Source: Centropus unirufus
Taxonomy: Eukaryota; Chordata; Aves; Cuculiformes; Centropidae
Direction of reading: 5' to 3'
Assembly (NCBI GenBank): GCA_013397695.1
Contig: VYZI01000003.1
Coordinates: 5,572,338-5,636,337, forward strand
Length of the DNA: 64,000 nt
Part shown: piece by piece, positions 16,001-24,600 of the stretch
How positions within the stretch are numbered: the first letter of the stretch is position 1
How the letters are laid out: each line of letters begins with the position of its first letter
Made by a program: the position numbers and the translations under genes
Notes under the pieces: generated by a model
The model's input: the letters and a program-made list of their open reading frames with translations, nothing else
The model's database searches: none
What the model was told of the DNA's origin: nothing

Positions 16001-16154
16001 AATTTTGAAAATTTTTTCAAAAGAAAATTCACCCCCCACTAAAAAGTTCTAGAAATACATCAAACAAAAGTCTACCAACATCCCTTGCAAAAAAAAAAAA
16101 AAGACAAAGATAAGAAAATTAATTTTTACACACCATCTGAAATAAATGTAAAGC
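10011..16154 (-). other. EIF3H: EIF3H intron 1, middle part, nothing recognised
   Basis: AT-rich intronic sequence. No exon with splice sites and recognisable protein, and no RNA gene, could be supported on either strand. A G/T-rich low-complexity tract lies near 12857-12903 and short A-runs occur at several places. The open frames present (up to about 117 codons) match nothing I know. Confidence 0.5.
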
Positions 16155-16246
16155 AGTGACGTAGTTGGCACAGTGGTGCTGGGCTGACAATTAGACTGGA
16201 TGATCTTAGAGGCCTCTTCCAACCTTAATTATTCTACAATCCTATG
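16155..16246 (+). repeat. CR1 3' tail fragment
   Basis: Short remnant of a CR1 3' end in plus orientation: GACTGGATGATCTTAGAGG, then CCTCTTCCAACC and a terminal CAATCCTATGA. It belongs to a different CR1 subfamily from the copy at 9.6 kb, judged by the 'gaggcctcttccaacc' wording. Confidence 0.8.
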
Positions 16247-16404
16247 AAAATTATCACCCCTTTGGGAGAAAATCCTGGGACTGGCTTTTGAGCTCTCTGC
16301 TATGGTCATATAACAACGAAACTGAAAATCCAGCAAGCTTATAAGAATTAAGGAAACGGCTCAAAGTCATGCACAACCTAGTCTAAACCAGACCCATCAT
16401 TTTT

Positions 16405-16760
16405 GTCAGAAACACAGAATCACTGAATGCTTTGGGTTGGAAGGGACCTTTACAGGTCATGTAGTCAAACTTCCCTGCAGAACCATGGAGACCTTTAACT
16501 TGATCAGATTGCCCAGAGCCCCATCCAGCCTGACCTTGAATGTTTCCAGGGATAGGGCCTCCAGTACTTCCCTGGGCAGCCTGTTCCAGCATTTAACTAC
16601 CTTCATTGTAAAAAATTTCTTCCTTATAGCCAGTCTAAATCTACCCTCCCTTAGTTTAAAACCATTAGTCCTTGTCCTGTTACAACAGGCCTTGCTAGAA
16701 ACTCTGTCCCCATCTTTCCTGTAGCCCCTCTTTAACATGGAAGTGTTCCAGCTATAACAT
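16405..16760 (-). repeat. CR1 LINE 3' fragment, antisense
   Basis: Reverse-complement CR1 3' end. It begins (plus strand) with AGAATCACTGAATGC, continues with TTTGGGTTGGAAGGGACC, and reads into the usual upstream wording (TTCCAGGGATAGGGCCTCCA, TTTCTTCCTTATAGCC). Open frames of about 95-110 codons on both strands here come from the repeat and are not genes. Confidence 0.9.
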
Positions 16761-16764
16761 GGTC

Positions 16765-18085
16765 CTCTTACATACCTGGACTCCACCATCTACACAAAAA
16801 AATAAATAAATAAAAAATCAGCAGGGCCTCCAGCAAAGTGTAGTAAAAGCTACACAAAACAACACTGGTTATATCTATCACTACTTCTCTCTTCAGCAGG
16901 GAAAATGGATTGGACAACGTTGCATATGAGCAACTCCTTGTGATGCTGATACAGCAGTCAGGCACATGCATCATTTGCTGACTGAGACCTTACCTATTTA
17001 GCTGAAAAGGTGTCAGAAAAGAATTCAGACTTATATTTTCCCTCTCTTTTCTGTCAAACTGTGAAGACTGGAAATCAATGCTCACATTTATAATAATTTC
17101 AGAAGCATTTTAGAAACAAGAATTCAAGTAACTCAATCAAGTTATTGTGTACAATTCAACACCGTTCCCCCTCAATCTTTCTAAATTTTGGTGCTATTAG
17201 AGTATTGTGAAATACTCTAATAGTATTAACATTTTAAGAAGTTATGCACAGTTACCCGATCTCATTATGTGTGATTTCACTGTTAACTTTTACGACTACA
17301 TGGCAGTGCTTTTTAATTTACTATTGTGTTACTTAAAACTGCATTTGACCCAAATCCAAATTACACCACCACATAATAAAATAAAGAATTAATCAGATTT
17401 AAATAAGAAACTAACTATAGGATGTTCTACTTGTACAAAATTTAAAAGGCCAGAAAAGTAGGTACTGCTGCATCGTTAGGTTTAAAATACACTGACATTT
17501 AAAACTTCTTCTCCTTATTACTATTATTTTCTTTTACTTTACTGTTCCCCTGATATAAGAAGTTTTCTAAAAGTACTTTAACATTCTCACATATGCAGAA
17601 GACTGACATTCACAGGCCCAAAAGCAACCTACATAGCCCGTCTTTGCTTTCCAAGCAGTCCCATTTGAAAGGACTATTTGTTCCACTGGAAAGAGATAAG
17701 GTACCAGTGGAGAGAAAGAAATTCCTAACTTCCCTGACACCCACCAAAATGTGTCCATTTTCAGTATGTAATCACTCTGGTCATCATCAAGTACACATCT
17801 GGCACAGACCGGTTTTGAAACATCTGCTCTCTTTATTTCATTGTATTAGGAACGCAAGAAATAAGAACTAACAATTGCTTTTAAGTCTAAACCTGATAGA
17901 ACATCTTTTGCATCCACAAAAATGGAATTAAATGTGCCAATCTGCGTCTTGCTCGTAACTGTTCCCTTTTTCATTGTCCCCTCAAATTTGCTAATAACAA
18001 GCCACATAAATACACCAGTGTCCATCTGGCTGTGGCCTGCTTTCAAGAGCAGCAGTTTGCTGTCAGCTGCTGTATTTTTAAGGCT
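16765..18085 (-). other. EIF3H: EIF3H intron 1 segment between CR1 copies
   Basis: Non-coding AT-rich intron. Its only structured item is the perfect inverted repeat at 17194-17223, listed separately. I see no exon, RNA gene or mobile element besides that. Confidence 0.45.
17194..17223. other. Perfect 13-bp inverted repeat with 4-nt GTGA loop
   Basis: The left arm CTATTAGAGTATT (17194-17206) and right arm AATACTCTAATAG (17211-17223) are exact reverse complements around GTGA, which fits the GNRA tetraloop rule if transcribed from the plus strand. Outside the core, about six more positions on each side pair if G-U is allowed. No function is known. It lies in EIF3H intron 1 and would be transcribed as the complement (loop UCAC) in the EIF3H pre-mRNA. 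Confidence 0.85.
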
Positions 18086-18151
18086 ACACAGAATCACAAG
18101 GTTGGAAAAGACTTTTGAGATCATGGAGTCCAACTGCACATCTCAGGACTG
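18086..18151 (-). repeat. CR1 3' tail fragment, antisense
   Basis: Short antisense CR1 terminus with AGAATCACAAGGTTGGAAAA followed by GATCATGGAGTCCAACTG, the phrase seen at the 3' ends of several avian CR1 subfamilies. No coding content. Confidence 0.75.
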
Positions 18152-18940
18152 ATTAGTTTTCACTCCTCCTTGAAAATGCTATGTGCACCAGAGCCACACG
18201 CATGCAGACAGTTGAACAGAATACTGCAGAAATACTATAATTAATTCAGAATTTCTCTTTCTTAAGAGCCACTATACGCAAAGAAGTTATTATTCTTCTT
18301 CCCAAACATTTAATATAGTGTGTAATGCCAGTATTTCAACTGGAAACTAATACACGCCAAGCAGCCTCCAAAGCTTGCCCTAAATTATGATCCTCCTTCT
18401 CATTACTGGTACACTGATTCTCCTTCACGCTCCAGCTGTACTGTGTTCCAGTAACACTTGAAATCTATAATGGAGAAGTAAAAAGCAATGCTTCTATCTT
18501 TAAGAAGCTTAAGTAACTGTTTCTTCCCCACTCAGTGTCATTATGACCAAGATAAATTCTATGAGACACGAACCAACAGTAGAACACCCAGCAGCAAAGC
18601 CAAGAACCAACTTCAGCAGATATTTCTCTGTTCAGTGTTCTGCATAGGTCATCTCTACCAGGACGGCATCATCCTCTGCTAAACTCCTTCAATCCCTCAT
18701 TTCATTTCTTGTAGATAAAATGCAGTAGGTGTTAGTAGACCTGACAAAAAAGGTGAAGAGCACAACAGATGAGGGAAAATCCAACCACACTCACCATCTC
18801 TTACACCTGGGTAGTTTTCAACAGCCTAAGCTAAGAAAAGCGGAAACAGAAAACTTGAACACCAGAGTGGAAGAAAGGAAATATTTAAAGGTACTTAATT
18901 CATGCCCTGTCCTGACCTTTGCTTCCAAAAGGGGGAGTTA
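18152..18940 (-). other. EIF3H: EIF3H intron 1 segment, nothing recognised
   Basis: Intronic sequence between CR1 fragments. No supported gene, RNA or structured repeat. Confidence 0.4.
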
Positions 18941-19190
18941 CTCCCATCCCCAAGGATGACAGGCAACAGGACAAGAGGAAATGGCCTCATGCTGCACCTG
19001 GGGAGGTATGGATTAGACATAAGGAAAAATTTCTTCACGGAAAGGGTTCTCAGGCACTGGACACGGCTGCCTAGGGCAGTGGTGGAGTCCCGGTCCCTAG
19101 AAGGATTTACATGACAGGCAGATGAGGTGCTCAAGGCTCTGGTTTGGCAGTGGACTGGTGTGATTAGAGTCAATGAATTCAAAGGCCTTC
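18941..19190 (+). repeat. CR1 LINE 3' fragment (CR1-F-like wording)
   Basis: Plus-strand CR1 piece: AACAGGACAAGAGGAAATGG, AAAAATTTCTTCACGG, GGGCAGTGGTGGAGTCCC and a decayed terminus. The wording (rapid 'acaagaggaaatggcctca') differs from the adjacent copy at 19213, so these are two separate insertions of different subfamilies. Confidence 0.85.
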
Positions 19191-19204
19191 ATCAAAGTTG
19201 TGTT

Positions 19205-19535
19205 TGCTGTGCTCCTTACAGTGGCCTTCCAGGACCTGAAGGGGGGCTACAAGAAGCCTTAGAAGGAGCTTTTTACAAGGACATGTAGTGATAGACCAGG
19301 GGGAAACGGCTTAAAATTGGAGCGAGAAAGATTTACGTTAGCTATTAGGAAGAAATTCTTCACGCTGAGGGCGGTGAGGCACTGGCACACATTGTCCTGG
19401 GAAGCTGTGGATGGAAGTGTTCAAGGAGGGGCCTTGAGCAGCCTGGTCTGGCCAGAGATGTCCCTGCCCACGGGATGGGGCTGGCACCGGAAGACCCTTA
19501 CGGTTCCTTCCAACCCAAACCACTCTACGATTCGA
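19205..19535 (+). repeat. CR1 LINE 3' fragment beside EIF3H exon 1
   Basis: Plus-strand CR1 3' end: TTAGGAAGAAATTCTTCACG, CGGTGAGGCACTGGCACA, then TTCCTTCCAACCCAAACC and terminal CTCTACGATTCGA. It ends only about 155 bases from the EIF3H exon 1 donor site, at the edge of the CpG island. The terminus has become GC-richer than usual (ACGATTCGAGCAGC). Confidence 0.9.
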
Positions 19536-19691
19536 GCAGCACGTGGGGGAAGGTCGGGAGGAGGATGACGCCGCACCCCTGGCCCCGGGGGCGGACACGG
19601 GGCCCCGGGGTGGCCGGGGCACCGCCAGACCCAGACTCTGGCCCTGGCCCCGGCTTCCCGCCCGCCCCCCCGCCGCGGCGCCGCCGCTCAC

Positions 19692-19772
19692 CAGCCCGTC
19701 GATCTGCACTTGCTTCACGGCCGAGTCGCCCGTGGCCGCGGCCTTGCCTTTGCCTTTGGAGGCGCCGAAGCC
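19692..19772 (-). CDS. EIF3H: EIF3H coding exon 1, 3' part (start codon lost in assembly gap)
   Basis: Encodes the N-terminal end of eukaryotic translation initiation factor 3 subunit H, an MPN-family (non-catalytic) subunit of the cytoplasmic eIF3 complex that binds the 40S ribosome. The minus strand reads 27 codons ending GDSAVKQVQIDGL, the residues that close exon 1 in the human protein, preceded by a low-complexity ASKGKGKAAAT segment like the Ser/Gly/Lys-rich human N-terminus. A consensus donor GTGAGC follows directly (GT at 19691-19690), and the reading frame is in phase with a following Val-starting exon. The ATG and perhaps 10-20 residues are hidden in the Ns. No later exon was found in the window, so the gene continues to the left beyond base 1. 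I am confident in the family and fairly sure of the donor position. Confidence 0.92.
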
Positions 19773-20016
19773 NNNNNNNNNNNNNNNNNNNNNNNNNNNN
19801 NNNNNNNNNNNNNNNNNNNNNNNNNNNNNNNNNNNNNNNNNNNNNNNNNNNNNNNNNNNNNNNNNNNNNNNNNNNNNNNNNNNNNNNNNNNNNNNNNNNN
19901 NNNNNNNNNNNNNNNNNNNNNNNNNNNNNNNNNNNNNNNNNNNNNNNNNNNNNNNNNNNNNNNNNNNNNNNNNNNNNNNNNNNNNNNNNNNNNNNNNNNN
20001 NNNNNNNNNNNNNNNN
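19773..20016. other. Assembly gap (244 N)
   Basis: A run of N within the GC-rich EIF3H promoter island. Any translation across it is meaningless. The start codon and probably the transcription start of EIF3H are inside or just to the right. The true length of the missing DNA may differ from 244. Confidence 0.99.
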
Positions 20017-20251
20017 GAGAGGTTCAAGGGGAGTGGGGGGACTTGGCCCGGAGCTGGGGAAACTTCGTGCCTTGTGGGACAAGAAGGAGGTGAAAAAGTG
20101 TTATAATTTTTTGTTTAACTTGAAGCAGAGTTTCATCAAAGTCATTGGATTTTATTTTCTTCCAGGCGGTGTTTTCCCGGGCGCCGTTCGCTGCTGGGAG
20201 GCCGAACCGCATCCCAGGAATCGATGAACGGGAATGCCCTCGTTCTGTGAC

Positions 20252-20639
20252 AAAACAGTGCATTGAGGCTGGCGGCCGGCCGACAGGAGGATGGGCAGTC
20301 GGGATGATCATTGTTTCCAGCCCTGAATGGATCTAAAGGGGGGTCAGATACCTACGAGATAGAGTGGGGGGCTGCTCTGCACACCTCAGCCTCAATAAGG
20401 GACTGTGGGAGGCATGTGAGAAGGCGGGGACACATTAAAATTAGTATTGGGAAACGTGCTTAATATTTTCAGGAGAAATAGAATACATATGTATAAATTC
20501 GGCGTGTAAAAAACTGCTACTTGTAGCCCCTGACTTATACGGTAGGATGGATCCCCTTGTATATCCAGTGCTGTATTAAAAGAATTCCCAGCGTCTTAAG
20601 ACCCCCCAGCTCTTGTTAAGTTTCTTTTCCCGATTTCAC
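20252..20639. other. EIF3H upstream flank, nothing recognised
   Basis: Moderate-GC sequence falling off from the CpG island, between it and the duplicated block at 20640. No gene or known repeat seen. Confidence 0.4.
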
Positions 20640-20966
20640 TGACAGAACGACCTGTGCTCATCAGGCTTCTATAATCACCTCTGCTTGCAGTGTTTCCCTC
20701 TCAAGCACAAGGGCAGGCAGAGAGCTGGCTCCAAAGCTCCAAATTAGCAAGAGTTTTGAGTGAAGTTCAGAATAACATTACAACTAGACCTTGGAAAGTA
20801 ATAGAATGTGCATAAGATTTCTGGGAAAATTTATACATATGCATGTAAGTGGGAAATATATTCTTTAACCAGCTTTGTCTCCTTGCACACAACTGATGGA
20901 GATCATTCCCGTTTGTTGCCTAGGCCTGATTAAAAGATGCTTGCTTTCTAAAGATGCTTGCTTTCT
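20640..20966 (+). repeat. Duplicated block A, copy 1 (upstream of EIF3H)
   Basis: About 300 bases that match 34555-34862 in the same orientation, roughly 75-80% by eye. Shared runs include CTCCAAATTAGCAAGAGT, AAGTAATAGAAT and GCATAAGATTTCTGGG. This copy lies about 0.6 kb upstream of EIF3H exon 1, and its partner lies about 0.4 kb upstream of UTP23. It ends with a 17-bp tandem duplication (AAAGATGCTTGCTTTCT twice, 20933-20966). It may be a local duplication or an unnamed low-copy interspersed repeat. Confidence 0.8.
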
Positions 20967-21035
20967 GTATTGCTTGTGCAAGGCATCTCCACTCACCCGG
21001 CCTGTGGTGGGAGGAGGGTCAAAGGGCTGTCCTGG

Positions 21036-21611
21036 GCTGAACCCAAAGAAGTGTGGCCAGCAGAGCGAGGGCGGTCATTCTGCCTCTCTACTGTGCTCTG
21101 GTGAAACCTTAACCTGGAATACTTCATCCGGCTCTGGAGTCCGCAGCACAGCAAAGTCATGGACCTGTTAGAGTGGGTCCAGAGGAGGGCCACAAAAAGG
21201 ATCAGAGGTATGGAAGAAAGGCTGAGAGAGTCGGGATTGTTCAGCTGAGAGAAGAGAAGACTCTGAGGAGACCTTACTGTGGCCTTTCAGTACTTAAAGG
21301 AAGCTTATAAGAAAGATGGGAGAGAACTTCTTGGCAGGCCCTGTAGCAACAGGAAAAGGGATAATGGTTTTAAACTAAAAAAGAGCTTTAATATAGATAT
21401 AAGGAAGAAATTTTTTACACTGAGGATGGTGAAACACTGGAGCAGGTTGCACAGAGAGGCAGTCAATGCCCTATCCCTGAAAACATTCAAGGTCAGGTTG
21501 GATCAGGCTCTGAGCAACCTGATCTGGATGAAGATGTCCCTGCTCACTGCAGGGGAGTTGAACTGAATTATCTTTATGGGTCCCTTCCAACCCAAACCAT
21601 GCTATGATTCC
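21036..21611 (+). repeat. CR1 LINE fragment, about 575 bp
   Basis: The longest plus-strand CR1 copy here. In order it shows the family phrases AAGTGTGGCCAGCAG, CATGGACCTGTTAGAGTG, GTCCAGAGGAGGGCCAC, TTCAGTACTTAAAGGAAGC, AAATTTTTTACACTGAGGAT, GTCCCTTCCAACCCAAACC and terminal GCTATGATTCC. It is 5'-truncated. Short open frames in it (for example 95 codons) are decayed ORF2/3' UTR and are not genes. Confidence 0.93.
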
Positions 21612-24600
21612 CCTCCGCCTTCCTCCCCACACTCCAGCTGGCACCTGGCAAAGCGGCTCTGACAATCTGCAACCTCAAGCTGTGCATTTCCATGGCCCCC
21701 TTGGGTGGTTCCTGCCCACAGGATCAGGGAGGCTCCACTCCAGGGTGCACTTGCTCCCAGTAAACATGCTTGGTACTGGGGGAGAGGCCCTTCCAAGGCA
21801 ACAGACTTGAAAGCTTTGAATTTCAGCTGTGAAAAAGCAGGCTATTGTGGAATTACATTAAATAACATAAATAAAGAGCCTTGAGCGCACTGAGCAGGCA
21901 TGCAAAATCTTAGCTGGATGCAAAAAAAAAAAACCCTGAGCTATTAATGAGTGATGTTACTCTCAGGAAAGGGGTTTAGTATTGCATTAAAAGTTGGGTG
22001 TTGGTTTTGATTTGCTGCTCTCCTTTGTTTGATTTTCTTTTAAGTATTTCAAATCCTACACATTCCTCTGAAGCATGAAATGGGCTATGAGAGGCAAACG
22101 TACCACAGACCCCAAAGCTGTCCAGACACTATGCCAAATATGTGACCTCATAAAACTTCACCGCGAACCTTTTCAACGAGGTATCTGACACTAATTCTAG
22201 CTGGAGGAGGGGAACATATTTACAGGTTAGCCAAGAACACCTCGCATCAGATGTCTGAAGTAGGGTGTGATGAATCCCACTTTAGGTCTCCCTTTGGGAA
22301 AAATCTATTACACGGAGATTAAGGGTGAAGTTTAGAATCGCAGCATCACTGAGATCAATGTGCCTTGTGCCCCAAAGAGCCTGAAGTGTGCATGTGCTGT
22401 GGGATAAGGGTGTTGTCCTAAAAACAGGTTTGTAGAGATGCTGATGCAACAGCGACCCAGAGTTTCACAGCAGCAGGCGGTACCCAGTGAGCTCAAGCAC
22501 CACATGGGTGTTGCAAATTTGACTCCTACCCCTAGCAATCTTCCATGACTGAATGTTGCATTCCCACTTGCACTGCTTTTTGAAGTTTTTCTAGAGAACA
22601 AAGCTGCTTGGTTCAATGTCAATATTTCGCTTTGCTGTTATATATGCATGCATATCCACTTTTAATTTAGAGATATGATCAAATAGCTTTAATTAAAGAA
22701 AAGTAAGGTTAGGAAACAGTATTATGATAATATAGTGGTTTTCAATTCCAGTCCATGGACTGCAGGAGGTCTGTGGCTACTTCAAAGATGTTGGTGAAAG
22801 GTATTTAAATAATTAAAAAAATGCCTTCTCAAAGCAAATTTACTACTTGCAAATTCATGGGGATATGAAAAGGAAAAAAAAACTTGGGATAAGACAAATG
22901 TGATATATTCTTTCTGCCTATCAGTTTTTTAACAGGAACTCAATGTAATTTAAAAAATAAATCGTACCAGAAAGTACCTACAGTACAGAACGTCAGCATG
23001 TTCAAAGAGGTTGCTGTGGAGACCCAAAATAGCCCTATTTGAGGGACTAGCATAAGGCTCACATTACTTCATGCACTGCCAGAATAATTCGGTCAGTTTG
23101 GTTAATTATGATTAACATGAAAAAATGAAACACAAATATCAACTTTCTACTTTACAGAACTCACCAGATCACTGGAAGCAAGATGCCATAGAAAATTTCA
23201 TCATTGCAAATAGTGAACTCTTGGAAGGGAGGACATGAAAAGGATGTCAGACTGAAAAATCTTAGTATCATTGCCCAAGCTACTCAGGAAAACCACAAAA
23301 GAGACCACTTCCATCACAAAATAGTTTAGAAAATTCAAGTAGTGCTCAAACTCCATTAGTCATTTTTAAATGGTACTCCAAGTCAAAAGACAGCTGGAAC
23401 CAACCAAATCCCTTTCATTCCCCAGTCCTGCTTAACTAAAAACCATAGTATAATTCAGATATGTCATTTATCTCTACAGTATTGCTGTACTATATCAGTG
23501 CTGTTAGAAGAACTAGTGCTGCTAGACATTATCTGATAAAGGGTTCAAAGATGTAATCCTTTCTAAATTGTTAGACTGACTTTACCTTAGGGGCCAAACC
23601 AACTTGAATTGTGTTTGTGTATGCTGTGGGCTAAGACCACGCACATGAATACTTAGCAGAGATGGGCTGACCTGCAATGACTTGTTACCACTTGGTAAAT
23701 GGGTCATGCCTGAATTCTGTGTTTTGCCTTCCTACCCTGTGAGCAATTCCAAATATCTCTAAACATAATAAATACCTTAATTTCATTTTCACAAAGTATG
23801 GAGGAATAGGGAAGAATCGCTTAAGTTACCCATATAGCAGTCTGTACTTGCACTGAGACACAACACCAGCCCAAATGCAAAGCTGCAGTAATAGCTACAA
23901 TCTCCTGAACCAACATCCATTATCTACAAAAAGAAATTGCTTCCAGGAAAATAATCTCCAAAGCTCCGTGGCAACAGATTCTCCTAACACAGACTTAAAA
24001 TTCCCTTGAAATGTCTTGCACCCTTACAGAAGTGTGAGTTTCAGAAAAGCTTATTTTTCTTAAAGAGATGAGGTATTTAGGTTTACACTTTCAAACATCA
24101 AGAAACACAGACACAGGACATGTCTCCATACCAATATATCATGGACCTTTTTCAGTATGCCCTTATTTGTAATGTACCTTCTCTGCCTTACTTAAAAATG
24201 ACGCATCATCTTTTCTGCGTAAAATGCTGCTTATTTTGGGGAGAAGTGTAGTGAAACTAAGGCTGGACTTAACCCCTATGTTGAAGTAAAAATGTTATTC
24301 TACATAATTCTACACACAGTGTGGTCTCTTTGCTCCTTTTGAAATCCCTTTCTTATTCACAAGGTGTTATTTGACAGTAGCGTCTCACTTACTTGCCACC
24401 CTGAGAGGGAAAAACCTTGTGATGAGAAGGTTTCTCTGTGTCAGTGGCGTCTGTGGTGCGTTGACCCCAACCAAACGCCAATCACCCCCTCAGCTTCTTC
24501 CTCACCCCCCTCTCTCACAGGATGGAGAGAAAACAGGAGGAAGGCAAGAAGACCTGTGAAGTAAGTTTCAAAAGGCCCGGGACAGACAAAATCTATTAAA

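Larger units (their letters stand above)
19540..20250 (-). promoter_or_regulatory. EIF3H: CpG island and promoter region of EIF3H (interrupted by gap)
   Basis: Very GC- and CpG-rich sequence surrounds the gap on both sides: runs such as GCCCGCCCCCCCGCCGCGGC on the left and GGCGGTGTTTTCCCGGGCG on the right. It contains coding exon 1 of EIF3H, so it is the promoter island of that gene, which reads leftward. The transcription start and 5' UTR should lie in the gap or between 20017 and about 20240, but no TATA box or initiator could be assigned. Confidence 0.8.

Noticed and set aside
16437..16789. Frames of 95 and 110 codons on opposite strands
   Set aside because: Both lie in an antisense CR1 3' end and have no independent protein similarity.
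1..19691. Search for EIF3H exon 2 on the minus strand
   Set aside because: No segment with the expected residues (EEGQG, NCFPFPQ, DDADFDEV) and splice sites was seen by eye, so no exon is called.
19338..20227. Frames of 127 to 250 codons crossing 19773-20016 on both strands
   Set aside because: They run through the N gap and are not interpretable; only the 27 EIF3H codons on the minus strand are supported.
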